Counted from the stretch's first letter, positions 33,878 through 46,437 are shown. The stretch is 64,000 nt of DNA from Atriophallophorus winterbourni (GCA_013407085.1 JACCGJ010010690.1:1-64000), one strand, 5' to 3'. The notes: generated by a model not told the origin, from the letters alone. Program-made: numbers and translations.

Positions 33878-36800
33878 CTATCTAGCGCCGCCACGCCAGA
33901 CTCTCGAGCATTCCTCTTCTTGTGCTCCTTCCAGCAGACAAATTTTCCGTATATCACGTGTTACCAAACCATTTTTTGAGCGAACAACAACAGTCCTGAC
34001 CAGATCATCTTTGCTCACATGAACATCTACAACAATACCAAGTGGCCAAGCACGCTTCGAAGTTTCAACACTGCTCAATAATACCACATCCCCAACACGA
34101 AAATTGCGTTTGCGATTCATCCATTTCTGTCTTGTCTGTAGTAGTGGTAGGTACTCAGATTTCCAGCGTTTCCAGAATACGTTTGCCAGGTGCAGCGATT
34201 GTTTCCAATTTCTCTTATAAGTGTCAACAAATCTTTCTTCAGAATGCATTCCATCATTTGAGCGATTCAGCAACAAATCGTTAGGACACAAAGAACAAGA
34301 GTCAATATCCTCTGAAGACAAAGGAACAAGCGGTCTGTTGTTCAGAATTCGCTCAGCTTCAATTAGAGCGGTTTGCAGCGTCTCGTCCGATGGTGTTTGT
34401 TCTGTAGCATTTAATGCACGACGAATTGATCTTATCAGCCGCTTCCAAACACCTCCTCCATGACCAGAGTACGGAGGATTAAAGCACCACTCAATACTAT
34501 GTGAAACTAGTTTATCCGATAAACCGTCACTGTTCAATCCATTTAGCCATATACGTAGCACTCGTTCAGCGCCAGCAAGGTTTGACCCATTATCCGAATA
34601 AATAATCTGCGGTTTACCTCGACGTCCAATGAAACGAAAGAGCGCCATAAAAAACGAATCCGTATCCATAGAATGTGCTACTTCTATGTGGACTGCGCGT
34701 GACTGTAAACAAGTAAATAGGCATCCGTATCGTTTTTCTACGGATCTACCTCGCCTAACTTCAAACGGTCCAAAATAATCCAGACCCACTTTAGCGAACG
34801 GGTAATAACCTGTGGTCACACGGACTGGAGGAAGATCAGACATCAGTTGATTTGCCGGTCTGGCATCTAACCGTTTACAGGTTAAGGATTTCGCGAGTGC
34901 TCGCTTCACGCATGATAGCCCACTGATCGGCCAAAATTTCCTGCGCAGGACGCTGAGGGTATGCGCTGGCCCAGAATGTCCTTCGAGCAGATGGACATCA
35001 AAAATCAATAGGTCAGTAACATTATGCCTTTTAGGAATTATAATGGGATGAATGCTTTCATGTGCAAGATCAGAATGCCTCAATCGACCACCAACTTTCC
35101 ATATACGTTGATCAATAAATGGGCGTAACTTCTTCAATGATGACAAATTGAACTCGCAGGGCTTACTTAGCGCCTTATCACCAAATACATTCCGCTGCGT
35201 CAATCGGATAATTTCTGCTTCGGCATTTCGGAATTCGTCTAATCCGATCTTGCTCACCGATAACGATCCATTGGAACCATGACCAAACATGATAATAACA
35301 TAACGCTTGAAACGGATCAGCCATGCAATCGAGCGTACAAGCCGTTTCCAACTAGAGAATTGACGAAGAATGACGTCTATTCCACATTCTGACTCAACCG
35401 AAGTAATGTTACAATTGGCACGCTTGAATTCAATTCGTTCGCTGCACTGTGGATCAACTACTTCAGGCCACATATCAATGGTTTGTTTCAGGAAGTCGGG
35501 GCCGTTCAATTAAAATTCCAATGGAGACAATTCCATAACACCTCTGAAGGTCAAATCAGCCGGATTAAATCGTGTACCAACATGCCTCCACTGGCAAGGT
35601 ATCGTGTTTTCATGTATGAAGGTCAAACGATTCGCTACGAACGTTGCGAAACGACTCGTTCGATTGGTAATATAATACAAAACGGTCATCGAATCAGTCC
35701 AAAAGAAAACGTTTTTGACAAGTTCACCAAAGGCGGATTTCAGAATCAGATATACACGTACCGCAAGTACAGCTGCGGCTAATTCCAACCTAGGAATCGA
35801 TACCGCTTTCAATGGATTCACTCGAGATTTTGAAAATAATAGACGAACCGGTGACATGACCGAATCATTATACAAACGTCCATATGCAACAGCGCCATGG
35901 CCAGATTCCGAAGCATCGCTGAAAACGTGAAGACTCAAGGACGACATACTCTCATTCATTTCGCTAATGCGTCTTGGAATACGTAACTCCTTGATTGCAT
36001 GCATGCTACTGATCCACTTATCACACATTAGTTGAAGATCATCACACATCGTCTCGTCCCAACCCAAAGGTTTTCTGCAACAATTTTGTAGTGAAACCTT
36101 CCCAGGAAAAATCCAAGGACTCATGAGGCCAAGTGGGTCATACAACCCACTTACAACTGACAACAAACTTCGTTTCGTCGTTGGGCGTTTTGACAGATTC
36201 AGATCAAACGCGAATTCGTCAGTGTCTGCATCCCATTTAACACCCAGCATTCTTTCGGTCGGAAGCTTATCTTGGCTAATAACTCGAACATTAGGTGCGC
36301 GTTCGTCCTCCGGCACATCTTCAAGTAAATTACGATCATTGGAAATCCATTTTGTCAAACGAAACCCTCCCATTCGTAACAATGCAGACAACTGCTTCAC
36401 CAAGGATTTTGCTTCGAGTTCAGTAGGCACTGATATCAAACAGTCATCCACATAAAAATTTCTTGAAACATAGTCTCCGATTTTCTTTTCAAATAGATGC
36501 CCGAATTGCTCAACCGTTTTGCGCAGTGCGAACGTTGCGCAGAATGGAGACGACGTTGCACCAAAAGGATGAACCGTCATCCGAAACCTTTTAATGGGAC
36601 CCGAAATGTCATTTTTGTCCCACCAGAGAATTCGAAGAGCATCTCTATCATTCTCTGGCACCTTTACCTGTAAGAACATTTCTTCGATATCAGCGGCGAC
36701 GGCATAGGCGTGTAAGCGGAAGCGTATCAACACGTCGATCAAATTTGTTGTCAGATTTGGTCCTTGAAGTAGGGCATCATTCAACGTGTTTAGCAGCACA

Positions 36801-36886
36801 ATGGAACACAATTCTGAGCTTATCTGGTTTCTTAGGATTGAAAACAGGATGGTGAGGCAAATACCAAGCATGATTCTCATCTGCAT
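33878..36886 (-). pseudogene. BEL/Pao pol: RT, RNase H, integrase
   Basis: A single frame broken once by TAA (35512-35510). RT (36780-36200) shows ADIEEMFLQVKVPENDRDAL, FGATSSPFCATFALRKT and the YVDDCLIS catalytic site. The linker has YDPLGLMSPWIFPG. RNase H (to about 35520) has HVFSDASESGHGAVAY, IPRLELAAAVLAVRV and FWTDSMTVLYYI. Integrase (35509-33878, 543 codons) has the zinc-binding H-x-H region around EGHSGPAHTL, a core with VGLDYFGPFEVRR, IIYSDNGSNLAGAERVL and YSGHGGGVWKRLIRSIR, and the C-terminal NRSNDGMHSEERF, VGDVVLLSS and RDIRKICLLEGA motifs. The enzymatic residues look intact apart from the stop. Confidence 0.95.
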
Positions 36887-38036
36887 TACTCGGAACGGTT
36901 TCGATATAACCAGTAGTCAAATGATGTGCCATAATCTTGTTGTAGCGTTCGAATAACGCACTGTCACGTTCGAATCGACGCCTCAAGTAGCCCAAGCGCT
37001 TTTCCGCTATCCAATAATTTGCGGTAAGTTTACGTCTATCACCCCTCCATGGTAGCGGCACCTGGAAGTGACCGTCAATAAATTTTGATCGTTTTACTAG
37101 AGAAAATGCTTCTTCATCCTCACGCGATCGTTCCTTGCCTTCTGTGGCAATATCCGCAAATTCAGTATTGTATAGCCTCCTGATACATTCATCGATGGAC
37201 CCTTCATCCGTAGAAGAATTTAAACTGAAGACATTTTTCGAGTCTTGGCATGCCGGTCCTTGCAAAATCCAACCCAACAATGTTTTCGTTGCAAATGGAC
37301 GGCGCCTGCCTCCTAATCGCTGTTCCAACGCCCAATGCGCTTCCGGAACGTTACATCCAATCAGCAAGGTTATTTCTTGTCCAACATTCTCCGAGAATCT
37401 TAGATCCTTCAAATGATCATATCTTGCGATGATACTATTCGGGGAATTCATTGTTACTTCAGGTAACTTGGAAACCGTGTAAGCTTCGGCAACATGAATT
37501 ACTTCATCCCCGTCAACGGAATGTACATTGAAACTCAATACTGAACTTTTCAATTTTTGATGCAAACCGAGCGAGGTTATCGACACATCAACTGCGACAC
37601 TAGGCATACCGAATTTCTCAACAAATCTTTGTGAGATCAGAGTGGTATCCGAGCCATTATCGAGTAACGCTACGACTGGAACAAGCCCCACAGGCGTGTC
37701 AATTTTCACCGTCAGGTAACCCAGGCTTACTGCTGGACTGAGAGCAGTAGCACTGTAATTAATAGTTTTTTGTTGCTCACTTATACGATTATAATGTAGA
37801 GACGAATGGTGACGTCTACCACACCCTTCGACGGAGCAAACAGTCGGCACCTTGCAGTCGCATGCTTTATGAGACCGGTTCAAGCAAACGTAGCACATAC
37901 CGTGTTGCTTAGCAATAGCCCATCTGTCTTTCACATCAGCCTTCAGATATGTAGAGCAGTTTTCTATTCGATGAGATCCTTTACACTGGTAGCATTCTAT
38001 TCGCATCGATGGGGAGTAATTTGTGGTCATGTACAC
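36777..38036 (-). pseudogene. BEL/Pao zinc knuckles, protease and RT start
   Basis: This stretch has two zinc knuckles (CYQCKGSHRIENC and CYVCLNRSHKACDC). The aspartic protease follows (VVALLDNGSDTTLISQRFVE, flap-like region, then LIGCNVPEAHWALEQRLGG). The N-terminal RT block is WYLPHHPVFNPKKPDKLRIV. It shares the reading frame of gag but is separated from it by TGA at 38045-38043. Near 36780 the frame must shift to continue into the palm. Confidence 0.93.
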
Positions 38037-38042
38037 TCTCCG

Positions 38043-38963
38043 TCATTCGGACAATTTCAATTTCTCTGATGGTTTAGTTGACCCATTAGTCTCATTAATA
38101 AGCATGCCAAACCTGCTCCTGGCGATTCTCGCTTTGCGGGAGACAAACTCGGATAAACGTGCAAAGTCAACTCCTGACCCATCAGCGGCAACCGCATCTG
38201 CCAGGTCAGCCCATTGCTGTTGTAGTCCAGCCGGCAAACATTTGACCAATCCTTCCAAGGTGGTGAAAGAGTTCAAGTATGCTTCACAGCGCATTTGCTT
38301 TAAAGCATTCTGACAACTTTCCATCTTCGAAGCAAGGTTTGACAGACTATCCGAATCGCTTCTTACTTTGGCTGCTTCACTCAACACCTCGGTCAATAAC
38401 GAGCGTGCAACGACACGAGGCAGGCCAAACATTTCCTGTAGGATGCTGCGTGCTCTTTTATACCCGCCTTCAGGCGACAACATCACACAAGCATCAATCG
38501 CTTTTCGAGCATTGCCTCGGCAATAATACATAAGATATAGCAAACGCTGTGCGGAATCGCAAGTTTCCGATTCTATATAACACTCAAATTGCCGAATAAA
38601 TTTCCAGTAATCCACCGAATTGCCATCAAATGTAGATAACTCTACCCTAGGCAATGGAGCAACATCGTTGACGACCTTTTGTGACATCTTCACCGCTTCT
38701 GACTCAATATGTCGATTAACGGAAACTTCAGCAACATAGTTGTTGTTGACACTGCATCCGCTCAAACGAGCTATCGTCTCCTAAGCAATCACTAAATCTC
38801 TCTCTAATTCGAGCTCACGCACAGACGGCCCATGTTTAGAGTCGAAATTAGGACTACCTCGAGATGATATACAAGAGCTACGCGAGGCGGAACCAACAGT
38901 GTCACTATCACCATTACAGGCAAGCTTATCAGTAGTGTTCAGACGTTTCGATTTACGTGGCAT
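38043..38963 (-). pseudogene. BEL/Pao gag
   Basis: The likely start is the ATG at 38963 (MPRKSKRLNTTDKL). A TAG at 38783-38781 interrupts the frame, which then runs to TGA at 38043. The main body has VELSTFDGNSVDYWKFIRQF, the W-x-F-x2-F signature of the Pao-type gag domain (DUF1759 family), followed by LLYLMYYCRGNARKAI. Confidence 0.88.
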
Positions 38964-39195
38964 TATCAAAAATGGCGAAACAAAAAATAAAAAAGGCAAG
39001 AACGTCACCAATGTTTGAACAGAAATGAGTAGATGTACGAGGGTCCAAGTTGATCCTCGTTCCGCTGGATTGGCGATCCAATTGACCGTATCCAATTAGC
39101 AATTCGATTTGAGTGCTTCCCGTCAAGTTCAGGAAGAAAACGAATACTTCTCGTCCAGTTGGAGAAGAATCAAAATCCAGTTCCAAATTGAGTAC
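38964..39195 (-). promoter_or_regulatory. BEL/Pao 5' leader
   Basis: This is the untranslated region between the 5' LTR and gag. The tRNA primer-binding site should start at or just inside 39195, but I could not match it to a named tRNA. Confidence 0.5.
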
Positions 39196-39714
39196 TGTAT
39201 CGACCAATGTCGTTAGTTAACGCGTAGATCCCCCGTCCCTAGTTCGACAAATTCAGAACCACGATTTGGGTTTACTACGGTACTGTAATTAATGACAGTT
39301 ACAATAATAATGGTATACAAACCTCAATTATATCGGAACGCACCGGTACAATGGAGTCAAAACTCCAGCAATAATAGATTCAATGAAAATGACGACCTGA
39401 CGCATAAAAACTAGAAATAGTTAATTTACCAATGTTGTCGTCCAAATTTCTGTATCAAACAACAAATGACACACAAATTGGTGTCCAAATTGAAACAATA
39501 AAATGAGCCCAAATACTACGTGCAAAAATATGTGGAATTTAATGACAGCCAAGCAAAATCGATTAGTTCAACAAAACAAAAAATGTGTACAAGTGGATCG
39601 AACAGTATCAAAAATGTATACACAAATAGGTAAAACCGTGAAGAATTAAGAGAAAATCTATTTGTTTAAATAGAAAATTAAGAAGGAATTTTACACAAAT
39701 TTTTGTCATTTACA
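39196..39714 (-). repeat. BEL/Pao 5' LTR
   Basis: 519 bp, TG...CA; this copy carries the promoter for the element. The 8 differences from the 3' LTR are mostly in the last 200 bp of the plus-strand reading. Confidence 0.95.
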
Positions 39715-41080
39715 CTGTTCAACAACAGAAGATGTAAATTGTGAGACGTTGTCGGACACAATCGTCTCTGGCGCTCCAAATTTCGTAAATAGATTTTTTA
39801 GAGTGGATAGCACCGATTGAGTTGAAGCAACTCTCATTATAAACACTTCGGGCTACTTTGAATCTGCATCAACAATGACAAAGTTATATATACCTTCAAC
39901 CGGACCTGCAAAATTAATGTCGATTCGTAACCACTGGCCTTCTGATATTGGCCAAGTGCTAAGCTCACATAAAATGTTATCGACGCTAGATGGTTCGCAA
40001 ATATGCGGAATTGGAATTCCCATAAATCAAGTTTATTAATCCGGTCAATTCCAAGAACATTCAAAAATTTGAGTTCGGTAATGTAACAATAAAGATTTGA
40101 ATGCACGCCACGAAATGAAAAGTTACATTGCAGCTCACCTACGAAACGTAACTGCTTGCCAGATGCTGATCTGGCAGTATGGGTTGTTTCTTCATATTTC
40201 GGGCATCCTAATTGTTGCCACGTTGCTTTGGAGATTATTATAATGTCAGAAGCCGTATCTAGTTGCAATTTTATCAGGGTCCCGTTGATACGAAATTTTA
40301 TGTATTTCCTTTGACTCTGTGCGTTTAAACCAATGTTTGTGAAAACCAGATTTGAAATGCTTTTGTTTCTTGTGCTATTCAGTTTACTTGTCATTAGCTT
40401 TGAAAACGTTCTGAAACACCCTTTCTTCATATGACCAACAATTCCGCAATTATGACCCCTATATTTCATATATCTGCAAAACCGTTCGTAGTGCAGCATT
40501 CCACAGTGTAGACATGCACTTCCGGGTTTGTTCTGATGTAATTTGTTACATTGAAATTATGAGTTAATTCTCTTATCCGATTAAATCGCGTTTATATTTG
40601 AGATTGGTAGCCATGCATATTGCTCTACCATCTTATAATCATGCTTCCAATTCAGCGATTTCTGACATTCCTCACTAACACTCTGTAATGTCATGTCGGG
40701 GTCGACTTCCAGCTTTGATAAAACTTTTGTTCGTAATTCATAGTCATTAGGAGAATGCAATCCACAAAAAATATCAGATTTTTGAAAGCGTTCTCTGTAA
40801 GGTTTTTTAGTTTAAAACGTTCGCACTGCTGATTTACTCTGCCAGTGTATGTTATGATATCTTCATCAACTTCCATTGTGATTTGCATACAGTTGTATCT
40901 GATATTGAACAAAAATGAGCGGTCGCCAAAAATGCTGCTGAGGTATTCAACGGTTTGTACCAAACTGAAATATTTCCGACATTTTGGAAGAATAAAATTG
41001 CAATATTTTTCATGTTCTACTGGCCACAACTTCCTTAACAACATTCGCACACTATCATTATCAGTGTTACCATCCACAGT
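39715..41080 (-). pseudogene. Old gypsy element: gag, zinc knuckle, protease, first half of integrase
   Basis: Minus-strand gag lies at 41077-40691 (YLSSIFGDRSFLFNIRYNC, GRVNQQCERFKL). A zinc knuckle (YRGHNCGIVGHMKKGC) and protease (IKLQLDTASDIIIISKATW, FLNVLGIDRINKLDL) follow at 40499-40000. The sequence then jumps to integrase at about 39980 (STWPISEGQWLRID, FAGPVEGIYNFVIVDADSK, LFTKFGAPETIVSDNVSQF) with no RT or RNase H between: an internal deletion of roughly 2 kb. Stops and a frameshift near 40010 are present. The integrase core is cut at 39715 by the BEL/Pao insertion and resumes at 33113. Confidence 0.85.
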
Positions 41081-41149
41081 GTCTCATATTCGTAAACGTA
41101 TATTCAATAGTTATGGTTCTAAAGAATTCATACTTAATATAGGAAGTGT

Positions 41150-41580
41150 GAAATCATTGATTTCATTTAATGCCTTGAAAAAGTTTGCTTGACTGAGGAA
41201 CCTGGAGCTATATTATCTCGTTTACATGGTTCATGTGTTTTCTGGAAAATCGATCTGGAGGATGCCTAATTACAGATAATACTCAATGAAGCATCAAGTG
41301 AAGCTACAACCATTTGGATTATATCGTTATAAGTTTCTTCCGTTTGGATTATCTGTTTCGCCAGCTGTATTTCAAGATGTGATGAACAATATTGTTGATG
41401 ATCTCCCAGGTGTCGAAGTCTATCAAGACGACATTATAATTCATGCACCCGATAATCGTGTTCACAATCAACGTTTATTAGCTCTACTCTCTCGTTTTAA
41501 ACATTATAACTTGAAATTAAATCCCGATAAATGCATCATTTCTGTTGATGAGATTGATTGCCTCGGATACCGTGTATCGT
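41150..41580 (+). pseudogene. Gypsy RT fragment in the opposite orientation
   Basis: Plus-strand codons give RLHGSCVFWKIDLEDA, LYRYKFLPFGLSVSPAVFQD, the catalytic VEVYQDDIIIHA, and LNPDKCIISVDEIDCLGYRV. This is the RT palm of a gypsy element of the same style as the one on the minus strand, which lacks its RT. It may come from a second copy or an inversion. Confidence 0.8.
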
Positions 41581-42480
41581 CTATTTGGAGAAGCATACGT
41601 ACAAATGATGACTGTGAAACTTTGCAGAAGGATCTAAACACATTACACGATTGGTCTCTGAGAAACAAACTACCCTTCAACTTTCAAAAGTGCAAGGTGT
41701 TAAACATTGGAAAGACTGTTAATTACAACTACACTCTTGGGTCCCACCAACTCGTCTGGACAACTGAAGAGAAGGATTTGGGTGTTTGGACCAGTTCAAG
41801 TCTGAAGACTTCACTGCAGTGCAAAGCGGCATACAAAAAGGCGTCACAAGTATTGGCGTTATTGAGACGAATTTTCGGCAGATTCTCCAATCAGTCGGTG
41901 CCCCGTATCATGAACACCTATCTGAGACCAGCGATGGAGTACGCTGTTCAGGCTTGGTCACCCTGGATTCAGAAAGACATCATTCTTCTGCAGCGTATTT
42001 ACCACCGAACCACAAAGCTTGTACCTGGACTAGCTGCTAAACCATATGAAGAACGTTTGAGGAGTCCCAATCTTCTCGACTTTCGCTGTCGTCGACTAAG
42101 AGGTGACCTCATACTGATGTACAATATTATGCACGTCCCTAACCATCTTTTGTCCAAACTTTTCACACGCTTGCCACCCAGTGCCAGTCGGAAACATGAA
42201 CTTACAGTGCTTATTCCCACTTCAAGGCTGAACTGTCGAAGATATTCGTATGCTTACGTGTAAGTTTCACATGGAACACCCTCCCCTCCACTGTTACACA
42301 CTAAGCCAACCTGAATATTTTTAAAGCTAATTAGGACAAATACTTGAGAGACAACCCAAATTTTGATACGATTTACACTACATGAGTTTTCCTGTTCTTC
42401 TTTTTATTGCATATACCTCATAGCTACATCCTATGGTTATTGTTAAGCTAAATGCTTTTTTAGACCATTACTACTTTGAA
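41581..42480 (+). mobile_element. LINE-B (CR1-like) 3' part, fused in frame to gypsy RT
   Basis: From CETLQKDLNTLHDWSLRNKL onward the frame is LINE-B: PFNFQKCKVLNIG, EKDLGVWTSSSLKT, AMEYAVQAWSPWIQKD and LIPTSRLNCRRYSYA. It matches 32876-32307 in reverse. The ORF runs 41286-42263, so its first 98 codons are gypsy RT and the rest LINE-B. The 3' UTR continues to about 42480 (gcttttttagaccatt motif shared with the 32-kb copy). Confidence 0.82.
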
Positions 42481-42554
42481 TCACTTTGAGTCCAGGCCAG
42501 TGTGTTCGCCTCAGAACATTTCCAGTTTCAAGGTTGTCTGGGTTGAAAATGTTG

Positions 42555-42870
42555 GCACAAACAAATTTATTTGGTGCGATTATATTGACGGTTAGCAACA
42601 AGCTTAGCCTCTCCGCTGGTAGTATAACGTAGTCTGTACTTTTATTTGAGGTCTTGTCTAAATCAAACGTAGGAGGAACAACAAATCAACGCATATGAAT
42701 CTTGTAGGAAAAGTAAACTATGTTCATGAAAGTGGATAAGGTTGTACGACCACTGTGACGCATATGGCGTATTAACGGAATTGTTATAATATAACTATAG
42801 AGGAATCGTGATGAGTATAATTGTATTGGGAAAGAATTTAACGATAATCTTGCAGGACAAATGAAAGAAT
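42555..42870 (-). repeat. Probable diverged gypsy LTR (partner near 31137)
   Basis: See the 31137 entry for the shared blocks. Just right of it, 42875-42908 repeats the RT-derived tgaaattaaatccggataaa motif. Confidence 0.33.
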
Positions 42871-42908
42871 CTTATCGTGAAATTAAATCCGGATAAATGC
42901 ATCATTAC

Positions 42909-44249
42909 ATGGAATGACCTTCATTCCACATAGACTGTCTGCATTTCTCTACCCCAAAGTAGCTACAAGTCTGGGTTACACATCACGCTGCCAATGCACT
43001 GTGCAATTGTCTGACCTACTCGACATGTCAACGCATTCATGTAACGTTTTAATTATGATACAGATTTGTAAACCAGTGTCAATTTGCCGTCACCGATTTA
43101 ATGCTGATATTCTGTGTGGTGAAATTATTACATACACTGTAATCTCTCAGCCTGAGACTGTCTTTCGATTCAAGCGAGTGAGGGGGTGACGCTTTCGCGC
43201 AAATTCGCAATCATATTGGACGAAAGTGCGCGCCTTGTACAAGCTAGAAGACTACAGGGGCGAACGAAACTAAACGCTCTACCACATGTAGTGAGAGGAT
43301 AGCTACGTGGAAATTCTTGGTCTATCTCACAGAGCATGAGCGGTTAGTCAACGTACAATGTCATGAAGAAATATTTATGAGTCATAAGCAACATGATAGT
43401 TCAATAAGCTCACTAAATTACATGCAGCTTCACTAATATAACGTTTTCCACGATGCACAATCAGCTAAGAGAGCAACATTTCACTCGTCACAACACAACA
43501 CATTTTTATCGCATTTGATCGCACTATGAAATATGGCCATGTCCAATATACTGCCTTAGATTAAGAAAGCCAATGGATGGGAAATAAAATATATATTTTT
43601 AATTTGTTGAACAGCAAGTTGTGTTTCAGTGAACCTTCTTTTCCTCGTATTCTTCTACCCTCAAATTGATATTACGATGTGTCCGGAGGCACGGGTTGAT
43701 AACACCTGGAGGAGAGATAGGTATAGAATTTAGGTATATACAGTATAAAAGAATATTAGGAAGATTAACGTAAATACAAGCTTACGTATTCAGTTGCGGG
43801 TTCGTGTTGCGTTGCCGATAACAATTTTTATTTTTTAGCCGTACGATGTTCTCCCTTATATTGCTCGTTGGATATAATTCGAAGCAGTAGGTTTTACCGA
43901 AAAGGATAAAAGAATCAACATCATTAATGTGTAAACGATTGTCAGACGTTCACGCTTTTTAGCGAGAGTGTTGGTTCAGTTGACTGGAAGAACACCACAC
44001 ACGGCATCACGGTAAAACATATTTATGGATAAAAAATTACGTGTGGAATGTATTCACCGGTGTATTGATTCACGTACAACGAATCACATTTTCGAACGAT
44101 TCCAGAAACGCAGACAACGAGTTCGAATCCCATCGCTAATTACTGGACACTAGAACTCGTCATAAATAGATTAGATCATAGTTAACTGTGTAAAATTATA
44201 TTAAAAATTCATTCAAATTTTTGCATGCAATTGAAGCACCACTTATCAG
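42909..44249. other. No gene recognised
   Basis: A 91-codon plus-strand ORF (42914-43189) has no domain I can name. The remainder is AT-rich with no element ends visible. The 3' end of the MULE transposon should lie here, but I found no terminal inverted repeat. Confidence 0.3.
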
Positions 44250-46437
44250 TCACAAATGAGGGGTAATTAAACAGTGGAGATGATACCATTGGTTACAATA
44301 AGGGCATTGCTCCCATTCTATTGTTTTTCCAGCAAATTCCGGTGGTTCATCAGAACCACACTGACCACATACTTGATCGTGGCCTAAGAACTCATCCAGA
44401 TCTACTGGAGGTAGTCGAGAGGTGGATGGGATTGGGTTGTGAGAAGAAGCTGCCCGTCCACGATCGTTGATCCGACCATCGTGAATGCCTAATACCTGAA
44501 CAACGTTGCCTTCCACAGCGGGAATCGTTTTTCTTCGTCGTAACTGGCTACCGGAGACGATATCTGACAGTTGACGTCACTGGGCTCTATATTCAATAAT
44601 GTTTCCACTGGAAGAGTGTCATAACGTAGGGACGCGAGTGGCATATTGCCAAAGTCCAATGTTAAAGTGATCGGAGGCATAAAATAAGGACCGGACGTAT
44701 TTATGAAGTTATCGGTCATACGCATATACATATTGAAGTATGGTGGCTCTAATTTGCGGCGCAAACGATTTATTACATCTTCTGCGTAAGATTGACCAGA
44801 TTGAAACACGCGATTAGTTCGCCTAAGAACGTTCGCAGAAGAAAAATCTACTGACATTACGTGATAAGTACTCCTTAACCAGTGCTGGGAAAGCGAGAGT
44901 GACGACACATCAAAGTTTTTTAATATTGCCGTAGCATGCACGTGCGTACATGGCAAACATTGATCAACGAAAAAGGGACATGTGCACTTCAAATTTAAGC
45001 AGCACACCCCCCAAACCCGCGAGTCCCTAACAAGAACCATAATTTCCGTTGAGCCTACTATAGTAACTCTTGAAGCAGTTACGTTTGCGGATATGAGGTC
45101 TACGGCGTATAGCATAAGAAGATCGCACAGGGAATCTAATTCCGAGTGGTTGGGGACGCGAACCCGCCTCATGCTATTTGACAAAATTTCGCGTTGTCGG
45201 TGCCAGATAAGATACCCAACACCGATTTGTGATAACCGAATGGCCTCCCATATAGCGATCTTACCACTGAGGCGATTCATTTTTACACATTTGTGCATCG
45301 CCTCTACCATGTTTGTGTCCCCAATGCCGTAAGTAGCTACCTTAGGATGGCGAGCATTTGCCCACTTACGGGAGCTGCCACAGTATTGCCCTTTGAAGTA
45401 TGAAAAGAACACGGGATCCGCTCTTTGCACATTGATTAACGCAAAGGCGTATCGCCACAAACTCCTGGTACTCATTGCTACGTACACCCATTTAAGAGCC
45501 TCCCTTTGCGGGTTACGACGAGTGACATTCCGAATAATGTGCACTCGGCAAAGCAGATGCGAAGCGTTGGGAAAAACGTCTTCAACTGCATTCGCTATCG
45601 CAGGAGCTCCATCGGACATCATAACTGGAACGGCGTCCCTATCACCGACGAATTCAACAAACGTTAGTAGGAACGTCCGGATATCCTGTACTGTCTCCCG
45701 CCACATAAAACCTATTGCTACAGGAAGACTTTTCCTGCAGCCATCCACGATCATCAATTGATAAAGGAAATACTTTTCACGGTAAGTACGGAATGTACCA
45801 TCGATGAGAATAAAATCGGAAAAACGAGTAAACAAACTGAGCATCTCCTTTGTACTGAACATGAAATGCGTCATCTTGTCTGTTTCGTCCAGCAGTACCC
45901 TTGCCTTTCCATCGACGTTCAGTTCAGCTTCCATGCGGCGAATATAGGCTATGAAAAATGGATTATAATAAGTATATTCACTAATTATTATTTTATTATA
46001 ATTGTATTTCAACAACGATTACCTGGATTGTTTCGTCCTTCCAGAACTCGACGACGCATATTCCCAACATCCCAGCCAGTAAGATTCTTCTCGAAACGAG
46101 TTTTCACATAATACCGAATATTGAACGACGAGGCCCCGCTTTCAAGCATCGGCTGAATGGCATCCAGTTCCGAAGGAGTGAGTCGTCTGTTGCGGGAGTG
46201 CCACGATCTGGCTTCACCAGTTAGTAATTCATGGTTATGGACCATGTTACTAGTAGTAATCCGAAATTGCACACCATTGCGTCCAATGTTGAAAAACGCT
46301 TCGCAATGGGTTGCGGTGGAAGTTTGACGACGAATTCTACGTGTAAACCTCTGTATGGATCCTTTTCGTTGACCAAAGTAATCCCTGATCAATTTGCGAA
46401 GAGTTTTATTTGACCCAGAATGAATAGTTTTAGCCAA
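44250..46437 (-). CDS. MULE-type DNA transposase with one intron (probable frameshift near the C-terminus)
   Basis: Mutator-like transposase: a DDE enzyme that cuts and moves its own transposon. Exon 1 (46437-46023) carries a FAR1-like DNA-binding region with FNIGRNGVQFRITTSNMVHN. A 74-nt GT-AG intron (46022-45949) is in phase 1. Exon 2 (45948-44489) carries the catalytic domain: FILIDGTFRTYREKYFLYQL (first D), VMMSDGAPAIANAVEDVF (second D), LLCRVHIIRNV (C-x2-H), NMVEAMH (E). A SWIM zinc finger follows (CTCPFFVDQCLPCTHVHA). Then 44516-44250, in a shifted frame, encodes a PHD-like finger (CGQCG, WEQCPYCNQWYHLHC). A one-base slip in the AAAAA run near 44530 would explain the frame change. The 46437 start is a TTG inside the CCAAT repeat; a better start may lie elsewhere. 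Domestication is possible but unproven. Confidence 0.85.

Larger units (their letters stand above)
33114..39714 (-). mobile_element. Complete young BEL/Pao LTR retrotransposon inserted in gypsy
   Basis: The element is 6601 bp with two 519-bp LTRs (33114-33632 and 39196-39714), both TG...CA. They differ at only 8 positions with no indel (about 1.5%). A 5-bp CTGTT duplication flanks it. The order on the minus strand is 5' LTR, leader, gag-pol, polypurine tract, 3' LTR. Gag-pol is one long frame, as usual for BEL/Pao, but carries three in-frame stops (38783-38781, 38045-38043, 35512-35510) and a frameshift near 36780, so this copy is probably inactive. It splits the integrase of an older gypsy element. 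Confidence 0.95.
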
